In this document: positions 28,182 to 37,239 of the stretch, in pieces
Layout of the letters: each line of letters starts with the position of its first letter
How positions within the stretch are numbered: the stretch's first letter is position 1
Source of the DNA: Mesorhizobium sp.
Lineage (GTDB): Bacteria; Pseudomonadota; Alphaproteobacteria; Rhizobiales; Rhizobiaceae
DNA length: 64,000 nt
Reading direction: 5' to 3'
Assembly (NCBI RefSeq): GCF_004962925.1
Contig: NZ_SUEO01000001.1
Location: forward strand, 1-64,000
The notes under the pieces: model-generated
The model's input: only the letters and a program-made list of their open reading frames with translations
Database searches by the model: none
What the model was told of the DNA's origin: nothing
Made by a program: the position numbers and the translations under genes

Positions 28182-29305
28182 AGTTCGCGCCTGTTCGAGC
28201 CTGTGAGGCGCTCAACTCCCTTGCTGGTCACGACCACCGTCTCGCTGATGCCGAACCCGCAGGCCAGCGCGAGCATGTGAAAGGCCATCCCCTCCTTCAG
28301 TTCCCAATCTTCTTGTTCGTTGAAGTCGAGTGCTTCCCATTCGGCGGTCTTTGGCGGGAAGCCGATGCCGGTCGAGTAGCCGCTACGGTTATAATATTCC
28401 GGCCGGATCTTGCGGATCGGCTTTCGCACCAGCGCATCGACTTCGCGGGCTGAAGCACCAGGCTTCATAGCAGCAATGCCGGCATCCTGAGCGGCTACAA
28501 CGATGTCAGCAGCCCGCCTTACCTCATCCGACGCGTGACCGATGGCCACTGTGCGCATCTGGGTTGCGTGATAGCGTTCGAGACATCCGTACAGCTCGAA
28601 AAGCACCAATTCGCCACGCTGAATGATCTTCGGGCTCCAGTTCGCGTGGCACACGTTATAGCGGTATCCGGACATGATGTGGTGTGGCAGGCCGGTATAC
28701 TCGCAGCCGGCGTTGACGCCGGCCGCGAAAACCGCCGCAGCCACCTGCGCCTCCGTGGCTCCGTCGCAAATCGTCGCAAACGCGACCTGCTGCTCGATCT
28801 CGGCGATCTGTGCTGCACGTCGGATGTAACCGATCTCGGCAGCTGATTTGATCACTCGCACGCGATCGACAAGCAAGCTCGCATCCACGATGGTGGCGTC
28901 GCTAAGTCCATTGGTCAGTGCATCAGCGATTGCCGATGTCAAAAACCAGCATTTCTTCTCCAGTCCGACGCGTTTGCCGGCAATGCCGAAACGGCGCACC
29001 AAGTCGAGCGTTTTTTCCACGAGGTCGTCGCCCTCTTTCCAGGTGAAGGCGTCCGGCAGCCACGAATATTCGTCGACATTGCCCTTTTCCAGGAGTCGCA
29101 ACAGCAGCTGCGGGTCACCACTCTGGGCGAGCACAAGGGTCTGGTAGGCAAAATAACCCGACGTCTGGTGTCCGGTGAGGTAGTAGATATTTTCGGGTGC
29201 GTGCAGCAAAAGAATATCGATGCCCCGCACCGACATTTCTGACTGCACCCGCGCCACGCGCGTCTTGAATTCTTCGGTCGCAAACGCTTGCCGGTTCCCG
29301 GTCAT
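28169..29305 (-). CDS. M24-fold hydrolase, DoeA/creatinase-like (module 1)
   Basis: The pita-bread fold is recognisable: N-terminal NIYYLTGHQTSGYFAYQ, then YGCLERYHATQMRTVAIGHA, then YSTGIGFPP and the C-terminal GISETVVVTSKGVERLT. In metal-dependent M24 peptidases the first two ligands are Asp; here they read Glu (LVLFELYG) and Thr (HATQMRT). The GYSxGIGFPP block is that of ectoine hydrolase (DoeA/EutD) relatives. It therefore probably opens a C-N bond of a non-peptide substrate. It is the first gene of the module-1 operon. Substrate unknown; a paralogue lies at 39626. Confidence 0.8.
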   Translation of the reverse strand: MTGNRQAFATEEFKTRVARVQSEMSVRGIDILLLHAPENIYYLTGHQTSGYFAYQTLVLAQSGDPQLLLRLLEKGNVDEYSWLPDAFTWKEGDDLVEKTLDLVRRFGIAGKRVGLEKKCWFLTSAIADALTNGLSDATIVDASLLVDRVRVIKSAAEIGYIRRAAQIAEIEQQVAFATICDGATEAQVAAAVFAAGVNAGCEYTGLPHHIMSGYRYNVCHANWSPKIIQRGELVLFELYGCLERYHATQMRTVAIGHASDEVRRAADIVVAAQDAGIAAMKPGASAREVDALVRKPIRKIRPEYYNRSGYSTGIGFPPKTAEWEALDFNEQEDWELKEGMAFHMLALACGFGISETVVVTSKGVERLTGSNRRELLIK

Positions 29306-29728
29306 TTGCTCATCCCATGTATGTGCATTTAAAGTGCCGAAATAGAGAGCCGAAAGTGGCGGCCTTCCCGGAACGAGGTGCAGGCGGCGGGAGGGTGCTG
29401 TCTTTACCTTGCGATCCGTGAAAGCCGCCTAAGCCGCCGCTCGCCGCCGACGAGCACCCGGCCGGATCCCGGTTCCGCGACTTGGGGTGAACTTGTCGCC
29501 CGGATGTCTCAATTTCACCAATGACGACCGGGCGCTGTCCAGACGCAGCAACGGCCGCCCGCAACGATTCCAACTGCTCTAAATTGCGATCTGCCATGGG
29601 TCCCAGCCAGTCAACTCGACATCCCACTTAATCCATACTTCCATATTATGGGATTTACAACATATTTCTTTCATATAATGATAACATTTTAGACGACCTT
29701 CAATCCCATTCGAGGTGGCAGCAGCTAC
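29306..29728. promoter_or_regulatory. divergent promoter region between M24 and MmgE/PrpD genes
   Basis: The right half is AT-rich. The palindrome CCATA-T-TATGG (29641-29651) lies in a larger imperfect inverted repeat AATCC..TATGGGATT. A TATAAT (29674-29679) lies about 50 bases before the MmgE/PrpD start. The left 300 bases hold only unsupported ORFs. The IclR gene downstream is the obvious candidate regulator. Confidence 0.4.
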
Positions 29729-31108
29729 ATGACCATTGCCCGACAGTTTGCAGATTTCCTTTTTGAGTTTCGTGCCCTCAACGGCCCTGCTGTTGAACAA
29801 GCGAAAACGGCGATGATGGACCTGACGACAGCTGCGCTCGCTGGCGCCAATGAAGATGCTACGGTCGCAACGCGAAAGGCGGCCCTGTCCGTGTGGCAGC
29901 ATGGAAACTCGCCGATTTGGTTCACGCCGCATCGCACCAGCGCGGCCGGCGCAGCTCTCGTCAATTCTACAAGTGCGTCGAGCTTGGATCTGGACGATGG
30001 TCATCGCGCGGCGGCCGGACATCCCGGGGCATCGATCATCCCCGCTGTTATGGCCACGGCAGCGGAATGCAAATGTTCGACCAACCGAATACTACCCGCG
30101 ATCGCGCTCGGCTATGAGATCGCCGTCCGCGTGGCTGCCTCGCGGGATTTCGGAACTCTGACGACGCTCGTTTCAGGCCCATGGGTTGGCTACGGCGCTG
30201 CCGCGGCCGCCGCTTGGTTGCGCGGCTTAGAGCCCCACGCAATCGAGCAGGCCATTGCCATAGCCGGCTCGACTGCGCCAAACCTTTCCGCGATCGCATA
30301 CTCGAAGGTAATGGGCAATCACGTGAAAGAAGGCATCCCCTGGGCTACCGCTACAGCTCTGGTCGCCGTCGAACTGGCGGCCCAGGGCTTTACCGGGCCG
30401 GTCGACCTGCTTGACAACGAAAGCGTGTTCAACCGTAGTCGCCTGCTCGATGGGCTTGGAGCCGAGTGGACGATCAACGGCATTTACTTCAAGCCTTACG
30501 GCTGTTGCCGTTGGGCGCATTCCGCGATTGATGCCGTCTTGGCCCTTAAGGCGGAGCACGGGACAAATACCGCGGATATAGACGCGATAGAGATTGACAC
30601 GTTCTCATGGGCACTTCGTCTGAACAATGAAGTGGCGCCACGCACGACGGAATCCGCCCAATATAGTGTCCCGTTCTGCGTGGCCATGGCACTGACAAAA
30701 GGAGCAGAGGCGATGGTGCAGATCACGGACAAGGACTTAACTCATTCCGGTACGATCGCGCTTGCGCGCCGAATTCAGTTGCGGATCGATCCTGGCTTTG
30801 ACGCGACATTCCCGCAGTCCGTTCCAGCACGCGTGGTAATAAGGACGAAGAACGAGCGGCTGTTTAAGGAGGTTCTCGCCCCAATGGGTGAGCCCACAAA
30901 CCCGATGGGCTGGGCCAAGTTAGAGAACAAGTTTCGAAACGTGGCACAGCCCAGACTGGAAGAGCAGCATCTGGAAATGTTTCTGGCGGCATTCCGGGAT
31001 CTTCGAGATGGCGAGCTAGGTAGCCTGATGGAGACTTTGCAGCGACCAATTCCGCGCCTTCTGTCGACAGACGCCTGCGGTCGAGACAACGACCACTACC
31101 GCCTGTAG
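29729..31108 (+). CDS. MmgE/PrpD family protein (dehydratase/epimerase/decarboxylase fold)
   Basis: 459 residues with the family features LDLDDGHRAAAGHPGASIIPAV (the DDxH-like motif), NHVKEGIPWATATALVAVELAAQGF and the second domain PYGCCRWAHSAIDAVLAL. The family includes 2-methylcitrate dehydratase, cis-aconitate decarboxylase and iminodisuccinate epimerase. It shares the rare CCRWxHSxID motif with the paralogue at 32834, pointing to a distinct subgroup. A GAGGTGG precedes the ATG. It is followed after about 80 bases by an IclR regulator in the same direction. Reaction not assignable. Confidence 0.85.
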   Translation: MTIARQFADFLFEFRALNGPAVEQAKTAMMDLTTAALAGANEDATVATRKAALSVWQHGNSPIWFTPHRTSAAGAALVNSTSASSLDLDDGHRAAAGHPGASIIPAVMATAAECKCSTNRILPAIALGYEIAVRVAASRDFGTLTTLVSGPWVGYGAAAAAAWLRGLEPHAIEQAIAIAGSTAPNLSAIAYSKVMGNHVKEGIPWATATALVAVELAAQGFTGPVDLLDNESVFNRSRLLDGLGAEWTINGIYFKPYGCCRWAHSAIDAVLALKAEHGTNTADIDAIEIDTFSWALRLNNEVAPRTTESAQYSVPFCVAMALTKGAEAMVQITDKDLTHSGTIALARRIQLRIDPGFDATFPQSVPARVVIRTKNERLFKEVLAPMGEPTNPMGWAKLENKFRNVAQPRLEEQHLEMFLAAFRDLRDGELGSLMETLQRPIPRLLSTDACGRDNDHYRL

Positions 31109-31188
31109 CTAGCCTCGTTGAAGACTGTCGTGATAATTGGGCGACGACCTTGTGGATCGTTTTGATCCGCTGATTGATTGAGGTGCAC

Positions 31189-31995
31189 GTGAAGACGATG
31201 GCTGAAGGCGAGGAGAAGGCCACAGGGACCCAATTGCTCGATCGTTCCATCGCCATCTTGAATCATCTTGGAGAGCTAGGCCGTGGCGGCGCGCGCGTTT
31301 CCGATATTGCCGAAGCCTTCGGGCTAAATATGTCGACGGCACATCGCATCATCAGCGGGCTGGAGCGGCATCGCTTCATCGAGCGCGACGAGACAACAAA
31401 GCGGTACAGGCTGGGGCTAGCCCTTTTTGCGCTTGGAGCGAAGGCCGCAGACACGACGGGAATGCGACGGGTTTGTCAGCCTGCCTTGCTGCGAATTGCG
31501 GCCGAGACAGGCGATACTGTCTTTCTTATGGCTCGCAACGGCTTCAACACTGTCTGCGTCGACCGTCAAGACGGCGGCTACCGGATCGACAGCCTCACCG
31601 GACAGGTGGGTGGCCAGATACCCCTTGGTGTTGGACCCGCGAGCCAGGCGATCTTGGCAATGCTGCCACCAAAGCAAGCCGAAGTCATTCTAGAAGCCAA
31701 CGCACCACAATTCGAGCGCTACCATGGATTGACGGCGAACGTGATCCGGCAGGGACTTCCAGAGATTCGCAAGCGCGGCTATGCCGTCGATGACGGGCAC
31801 CTTGTGGAAGGAATTTCAGCGATAGCCGTACCAATCATCTTAGAGAGCGGAGATGTGGCCGGTGCGATCGCCATTAACATGACGAGCGCAAGGCTCCTGA
31901 GGAGCACCGCAAGAGACTTCGTTCAAATCCTTCGACGCGAGATCGCTGAAATCGAACGCACGATGAATCCACATGATGTTTCGATTGCCAGCTAG
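31189..31995 (+). CDS. IclR-family transcriptional regulator
   Basis: N-terminal winged HTH (GTQLLDRSIAILNHLGELGRGG ... VSDIAEAFGLNMSTAHRIISGLERH) and the C-terminal effector domain (GDTVFLMARNGFNTVCVDRQDG ... GVGPASQAILAMLP ... YAVDDGHLVEGISAIAVPI) are complete. The ORF track begins at a TTG; the GTG at 31189 preceded by GAGGTG is the better start. IclR proteins bind a small catabolic intermediate and usually control adjacent genes. Position between the two modules suggests control of the MmgE/PrpD gene and perhaps of module 1 or 2. Confidence 0.9.
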   Translation: MKTMAEGEEKATGTQLLDRSIAILNHLGELGRGGARVSDIAEAFGLNMSTAHRIISGLERHRFIERDETTKRYRLGLALFALGAKAADTTGMRRVCQPALLRIAAETGDTVFLMARNGFNTVCVDRQDGGYRIDSLTGQVGGQIPLGVGPASQAILAMLPPKQAEVILEANAPQFERYHGLTANVIRQGLPEIRKRGYAVDDGHLVEGISAIAVPIILESGDVAGAIAINMTSARLLRSTARDFVQILRREIAEIERTMNPHDVSIAS

Positions 31996-32015
31996 GCGGC
32001 AGCCCTACACGAGAG

Positions 32016-32837
32016 CTATTGGGACTTAAGCCCGTGGCTCTTGAAATATGATCGGAGGCAGAGGACGGCGAGCCCCTGCAGTAAGAGGCCGGTTGATGTG
32101 ACCATGCTCGCTACAGCAGCGACGGCTGGTGTCAGCTCAACGTTGAGCGAGCGCCATATCAGGCTCGGCAATGTCAGCGTTGAGCCTTGTCCGATAAAGA
32201 TCGCCACGACGGCCTCGTCGAACGAAGCCATGAAAGACAACGTGGCGCCCATGACCACAGCGGGGAGTATGAAGGGTAGGAGAATCGTACGCCACGCATA
32301 AAGCCGCGTTGCACCGAGTGTTTCCGCCGCTTCGATCAAGCCGTCATCAAAATATTCGAGAGCCGTCGAGACTGTCATATAAGTAAACGGCATGATCAAG
32401 ATGGCGTGGCCCAGCGCGATTCCCAGCTTGGTGCCGATCAAACCCAGTTTCGCGAAAACGAAAAACAGGGCAATAGAAAATACGATGACTGGGATGATCA
32501 GCGGCCCCAGCGCAAGAAAGCTGATGATACGCTTGACCTTGTCGGGTAACGGATAGGTCGCCACCGCCAGGCTAACTGCACAGGGCAGCGCCAAGACAAC
32601 AGCCATGAGAGCCACTTCCAGCGAGTTGATTGCCGCCCCGATCCAGATTGGGTCGCCGAGCGTCTCTCGGTACCAGTAAAACGACATGCTCGGAGGCGGG
32701 AAGGAAAGGAACTTTCCCGAAGACAGGGACATGACACCAACCACCGGAAGCGGCAGGACGAGGAAAAGCAGGACGACGCACATCCACACGCCCAAGATCA
32801 CCCCGCCTTTGCCACTTTTTTCTGGAGCATCCATCAT
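32016..32837 (-). CDS. ABC transporter permease, PotC type (module 2)
   Basis: 273 residues, about six helices, EAA loop IEAAETLGATRLYAWRTILLPFI. It overlaps the upstream MmgE/PrpD gene by four bases (ATGA). Unusually, it is separated from the other transporter genes of the module by two enzyme genes, so the operon order is ATPase, PotB-type, dehydrogenase, MmgE/PrpD, PotC-type. It completes the module-2 importer in the inner membrane. Confidence 0.86.
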   Translation of the reverse strand: MMDAPEKSGKGGVILGVWMCVVLLFLVLPLPVVGVMSLSSGKFLSFPPPSMSFYWYRETLGDPIWIGAAINSLEVALMAVVLALPCAVSLAVATYPLPDKVKRIISFLALGPLIIPVIVFSIALFFVFAKLGLIGTKLGIALGHAILIMPFTYMTVSTALEYFDDGLIEAAETLGATRLYAWRTILLPFILPAVVMGATLSFMASFDEAVVAIFIGQGSTLTLPSLIWRSLNVELTPAVAAVASMVTSTGLLLQGLAVLCLRSYFKSHGLKSQ

Positions 32838-34174
32838 ACCGCTTTCCTGTACCCGATCGCGTCCAAGATATTCGCCATCTTGCTAGAGCCTGTCGCCTCC
32901 GCAGCGACGATGGTTCGCTCTGCTCTGGCCGGTTCAAGCCCATACCTAACCAATGTCCTGAATTTCTGCTCGAGCTCATCAAGGGTCATCGGGTTTCTCG
33001 CGTCGCCTTTGGGAAAATCGACACGGCCTTCAAAGGATCCTAGCTGGCTTATGAGACGAACTCTCGACCCCGTCTGTGCCGGGAAACTTGCGTCCAAATC
33101 GCGGTCGGCCCGGACCGTCACCTTTCTGGCCAAATCGATCCGAGCAGCATCAGTGAGGTCGCCCATATCGGGGGTTAGCATGGCTTGTGCACCCTCAATC
33201 GCTGCAACAGCCAGACAATACGGTACGCTGAACTGGGCTTCGAAATTGGAAGTGGGAGACGTCTTGTTGTTTAGCCGTGCGGCGGGGCCGATAGTGTCGA
33301 CAACGATCGCCTCGATTGCTTCGGCACCGACGCCATGGTTCTGCATGAGCATCAAAAGCGCGTCGATCGATGAATGGATCCATCGGCAGCAGCAATATGG
33401 CTTCGTATAGGTCGCATCGATCTTTAACGTGTTGCCGAGGCTTCTGGTAATCAGAGCACCTTTGAACAATGATGCAATGTCAAATATGTCAAGAGACGCA
33501 GTTACGCCTTGTTCGGCCAAACGCACGGCGAAATACCCGCCTAGTGTGCTCCAAGGAATGCCTTCCTTTATCTGGCCTAGCTTTGTGCTGGTACCACTGG
33601 GAATCTGGCAAGCACGATGCGTTGCTGCGATCGCTAACGCTTGTGAAAGAGCGTCGCACTCAAGGCGCCTTAAATGGCCCACACTTGCAGCGACCGCGAT
33701 TGACGACCAGCGGCCGGTTGCGTAATCCCGCCGTTCGATCCGATCTGTTTGCGCTGCCGCGATACGGATACCCACTTCATACCCAACTGCGATTGCACTG
33801 AGCAGGTCGCTCTCGCTCGCACCCATGATTTCTCCCTCGGCGAGAACCGCGGGGATCACGGCAGCACCTGGGTGGCCGATGGCCTCCCGATGACCGTCAT
33901 CCACGTCCAAGGCACTGGCAGCGGCGCTGTTGCAAAACGCCGCTGCACACGATGACAATCGATCTGTGGAAAACCAGACCCCTGCCCCTCCGCTCTGGAA
34001 GAGATTGGCGGCGACTGCCCGCGCAGCCTTCGCTGGATCGGTTGCGAACCCGGCGGCGGCTGCCGCGACAAGATCCGTAACGAGTTCCGCAATTTTGGCT
34101 CGTGTAAATTCGGAAGTATCGGAAATTGAGAAGCGATTGACGTAGTCCGCAACGGTTTCGACAACAAAAGTCAT
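32834..34174 (-). CDS. MmgE/PrpD family protein, second paralogue
   Basis: 446 residues, same subgroup as the protein at 29729: ALDVDDGHREAIGHPGAAVIPAV, QIKEGIPWSTLGGYFAVRLAEQG and PYCCCRWIHSSIDALLMLM. The start lies three bases after the Gfo/Idh stop. Being embedded between transporter genes strongly suggests a step in breakdown of the imported compound, probably dehydration, epimerisation or decarboxylation of a carboxylic acid. The pair may act on related or successive intermediates. Confidence 0.85.
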   Translation of the reverse strand: MTFVVETVADYVNRFSISDTSEFTRAKIAELVTDLVAAAAAGFATDPAKAARAVAANLFQSGGAGVWFSTDRLSSCAAAFCNSAAASALDVDDGHREAIGHPGAAVIPAVLAEGEIMGASESDLLSAIAVGYEVGIRIAAAQTDRIERRDYATGRWSSIAVAASVGHLRRLECDALSQALAIAATHRACQIPSGTSTKLGQIKEGIPWSTLGGYFAVRLAEQGVTASLDIFDIASLFKGALITRSLGNTLKIDATYTKPYCCCRWIHSSIDALLMLMQNHGVGAEAIEAIVVDTIGPAARLNNKTSPTSNFEAQFSVPYCLAVAAIEGAQAMLTPDMGDLTDAARIDLARKVTVRADRDLDASFPAQTGSRVRLISQLGSFEGRVDFPKGDARNPMTLDELEQKFRTLVRYGLEPARAERTIVAAEATGSSKMANILDAIGYRKAV

Positions 34175-34177
34175 GAC

Positions 34178-35296
34178 TCAACGACGCTCTACCGACATCC
34201 AACAACGCTCGTTCAGTGAACGGCTGATCGCCTCGAGGGCGAACTGGTTTGCCAATCCGTCTGCAAAGTCCGGACCTTCGGGTATCCTGGCACCGGCTAT
34301 TTCGTCCCGAAAATGGCGCGCCTGACCAGTAGCGAAACAGTCTCTCCAGGTTGCAGCTTTGTCGGTACCCTCCGTAAAGGGTTTATCTATACTGATCGGT
34401 CGAAACTCTTCGTCGGGACCGCGGCAGCCAAGCACCTCGGCGAACGGCCAGGATTTGGTCATTCGCCAGCCGAGAGTGCCCTTTTCACCGCTGATGGCAA
34501 CCTGGAAACCGAAGCCGGGCAATGAACTCCAACTGACGTGGAATTGTCCCTCCGCGCCATTTTCGAAGCGGCCGAGCCATGAGCAAACATCGTCGACAGT
34601 GACGTTACGCATGGTTCCGCTCATGCGGTCAGCTCGCTCATGGACCAGCGTGGCGGCGTTGGCGCATATCTCATCGATCTCTCCGACGAGCCATCTGGCA
34701 AGGTCCAAAGCATGGCATCCGTACTCCATGAAGGCGCCGCCGCCGGATCGTGCGGCGTCCATCACCCAATGGAACGGCTCATCAGGAAAAAAGAACTGAG
34801 GGAAGTTATTGGAGAACATGAAGCTGTGGATTTTTCCAGTGTAGCCGTTGTCCACGAGTTGCTTGAGCTGCCTCATAGCCGGGCTATACCTTAAGACGAA
34901 GCCTATTTTTGTGATCACGTTTGATCTGGCTGCCAAGTCGGCGAGCTCACGCGCCTCATCAACAGTCCTGGCCAAAGGTTTCTCGCACAGAACATGCACG
35001 CCGCCTTCGATGGCGGCCTTTGCAACCGCGTAATGCGTGTCCTCCGGCGTCGCGATGATGATCGCGTCTAGTCCGGCTGATAGCATTGTACGAGCGTCTC
35101 GATACACCTTGCAGCCTGACACCCTGTCGGCTAGCGATGCCGCACGATCCTGATCGGGGTCCGCCACAGCCACAATGTCTATCCCCGGCAGATGGGAGAA
35201 CGACGGTACGTGCGCCCGTTCGGCCCAAAGTCCTGCGCCGGCAATTCCGATGCGGATACGATGTGAGCGAGGTTGGGAGGTCGCTGGGAGTATCAT
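34178..35296 (-). CDS. Gfo/Idh/MocA family NAD(P)-dependent oxidoreductase
   Basis: IRIGIAGAGLWAERAHVPSF is the Rossmann motif and VHVLCEKPLARTVDEAREL carries the EKP motif of this family. A C-terminal alpha/beta substrate domain follows (AARSGGGAFMEYGCHALDLARWLVG, with the conserved D and H). The ATG at 35296 overlaps the permease stop by four bases; the ORF-track start at 35335 lies inside the permease gene. Members oxidise or reduce sugars, inositols and related hydroxy compounds. The substrate is unknown. Confidence 0.87.
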   Translation of the reverse strand: MILPATSQPRSHRIRIGIAGAGLWAERAHVPSFSHLPGIDIVAVADPDQDRAASLADRVSGCKVYRDARTMLSAGLDAIIIATPEDTHYAVAKAAIEGGVHVLCEKPLARTVDEARELADLAARSNVITKIGFVLRYSPAMRQLKQLVDNGYTGKIHSFMFSNNFPQFFFPDEPFHWVMDAARSGGGAFMEYGCHALDLARWLVGEIDEICANAATLVHERADRMSGTMRNVTVDDVCSWLGRFENGAEGQFHVSWSSLPGFGFQVAISGEKGTLGWRMTKSWPFAEVLGCRGPDEEFRPISIDKPFTEGTDKAATWRDCFATGQARHFRDEIAGARIPEGPDFADGLANQFALEAISRSLNERCWMSVERR

Positions 35297-36129
35297 TTTG
35301 GTGCGCCACCTCGAGCCAGTATCCTGACGATCCACAAGCAGCCCAATGTGATCGCCAGAAGAATGACGCCGCCGGCGGCGGCAAACCCAAAATCGCCGAA
35401 CTGCGTTACACTACGCGCTATCAATTGTGCCAGCATGGTCTGCCTCGGTCCCCCTAGCAGTGCGGGAGTGATAAAAAACCCGACACCGATGATGAAGACC
35501 ACGCAACCGGCGTTGACGATCGAGGGCATCGCCAGCGGAAGATAAACAGTCGCTAGAGCGAAAACACGACTTGCGCCGAGGCCCTCCGCTGCGGCGACAA
35601 GATGGTAGGGAACCTTCCTGAGGCCAGAAAACGCCGTGAGGATGAAAACCGGCAACAAAAAATGGACCATCCCGACAATTACGGCTGTTGATGAACCTAA
35701 AAGACTAGACGGCCCCCAGCCGACAACATCGAGTAGTCTCGATAGTGGGCCTTGGGCGCCAAAGATCACCATCCAGGAGAAGGTTCGTATCAGCGAGCTG
35801 GTTAGAAAGGACAAAACCAGGACGGCCAGCATCAGCTTATTGAGCGCTCTTCGATCCGAGTGCGCAAGGCTGTATGCGACAGGGGTTCCAGCGATAGCGC
35901 AAATCGTGGCTGCTGCGACGGAGATCCAAATTGTGCGCCATGCCACCCGAAGATACGTCGGTGACGTTATCAAAGTGTCGTAGTTTGCGAATCCTAGATG
36001 AGGATCAGTCACGCTGCGCAGAGCCAGTACACCGAGCGGCACAGCGAACAAGCAAAGCACAAACAAGAGGCCGGGTCCGATAGCCACGAAATTTGCTAGC
36101 CGAGAAGATGAGGATGGCTGAGCAATCAT
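35293..36129 (-). CDS. ABC transporter permease, PotB type (module 2)
   Basis: First helix IGPGLLFVLCLFAVPLGVLAL, EAA loop VAAAEGLGASRVFALATVYLPLA, about 278 residues. The ATG at 36129 overlaps the ATPase stop (ATGA), so the upstream start in the ORF track is rejected. It forms the channel with the PotC-type permease encoded at 32016. Confidence 0.87.
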   Translation of the reverse strand: MIAQPSSSSRLANFVAIGPGLLFVLCLFAVPLGVLALRSVTDPHLGFANYDTLITSPTYLRVAWRTIWISVAAATICAIAGTPVAYSLAHSDRRALNKLMLAVLVLSFLTSSLIRTFSWMVIFGAQGPLSRLLDVVGWGPSSLLGSSTAVIVGMVHFLLPVFILTAFSGLRKVPYHLVAAAEGLGASRVFALATVYLPLAMPSIVNAGCVVFIIGVGFFITPALLGGPRQTMLAQLIARSVTQFGDFGFAAAGGVILLAITLGCLWIVRILARGGAPK

Positions 36130-37208
36130 GGCGAGACCACCGCGACCCTCTCCAGCGGCCACATTGCAGTGGCTTGTCCGCCGGCTGGAAAATCCGCCCT
36201 TGAATAGGCGGTCAGCTTGCCGAGATTGGTCTGCATTACAACTTCATGATGAGTGCCCATAAAAGTCGTCTTGATGACCACTCCATTCGTCATGACAGAA
36301 GGTGTCGCGGGCTCCTGACCGAAAACAGCGTCCTCAGGGCGGAGTACGACTTGGACGTTATGACATTCGACTGGCATAACCAGTCCACGTTTTGGCAATA
36401 AGCATTGTTGGCCGTCCGAAAGCTCCACCAGGTTAGAGTGGGCGTTTGCATCTCGAATTCGTGCGAAAACGAGATTGCTGTCCCCGATGAAGCCGGCGAC
36501 GAAACTGGTTTTAGGATTGAGGTAAAGTTCCTCTGGCCTGCCGACCTGCTCTAACTGGCCGTCTTTCATGATCACGACCATCGTTGAAAGCGCGAGCGCT
36601 TCGCTCTGGTCGTGGGTGACGTGGATAAACGTTATTCCGACGTCCCGCTGCAATTGCCTTAGAAACTCTCGCATGTCGCTTCTAAGGTGCTTGTCCAGCG
36701 CGCTTAGCGGCTCATCCAGGAGGAGGACTTTTGGCCGACACACAAGCCCCCGAGCAAGCGCAACGCGCTGCTGCTGACCTCCTGACAGTGTGCCCGGATA
36801 GTTGTCTGCGCATCCAGTCAGCTGGACACGCTCTAAATATTGGTCAGCCAGCTCGCGACGTTCCCTCTTGCCTAGCTTTCGGACACGCAACGGATACTCG
36901 ATGTTTTCTCGAGCGGTCAGATGGGGAAACAACGCATAGTTCTGAAAAACCATGCCGAGTTCCCGTTCCCGGGCCGGACGTCGAGTCACATCCGCCCCGG
37001 AAATCTTGATCGTGCCGGCGTCGGCGACGCTGAAGCCGGCGACGATCCGTAGTAACGTGGTCTTGCCGGACCCGCTCGGACCAAGAAGCGTGACATAAGC
37101 ACCGTTTGGAATCTCCAAGTCGATCCCGCGAAGGACCTCCTTCTCTCCAAAACGCTTAGCAATGCCTCTGATAGAGATTGCGGCATCGACGGGAACGTTG
37201 TCCATCAT
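36126..37208 (-). CDS. ABC transporter ATPase, PotA type (module 2)
   Basis: Walker A GPSGSGKTT, Q-loop VFQNYALFPHLTARENI, signature LSGGQQQRVALARGL, Walker B VLLLDEPLSALD and H-loop HVTHDQSEA are intact, with a TOBE domain at the C-terminus (VVLRPEDAVFG, TTFMGTHHEVVMQT). The ORF track begins at 37286, inside the binding-protein gene; MMDNVPVDAAISIRG at 37208 gives the normal length (361). No strong SD is visible, so the start is less certain than the family. Confidence 0.92.
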   Translation of the reverse strand: MMDNVPVDAAISIRGIAKRFGEKEVLRGIDLEIPNGAYVTLLGPSGSGKTTLLRIVAGFSVADAGTIKISGADVTRRPARERELGMVFQNYALFPHLTARENIEYPLRVRKLGKRERRELADQYLERVQLTGCADNYPGTLSGGQQQRVALARGLVCRPKVLLLDEPLSALDKHLRSDMREFLRQLQRDVGITFIHVTHDQSEALALSTMVVIMKDGQLEQVGRPEELYLNPKTSFVAGFIGDSNLVFARIRDANAHSNLVELSDGQQCLLPKRGLVMPVECHNVQVVLRPEDAVFGQEPATPSVMTNGVVIKTTFMGTHHEVVMQTNLGKLTAYSRADFPAGGQATAMWPLERVAVVSP

Positions 37209-37239
37209 GAATGGTCCAGGAGCCACACTGCGCTCACCC

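Noticed and set aside
19554-29305. Interpretation of module 1 as a plain glycerol/dihydroxyacetone operon
   Set aside because: DhaK motif is altered and the transporter, amidase, M24 and oxidoreductase genes do not fit glycerol use.
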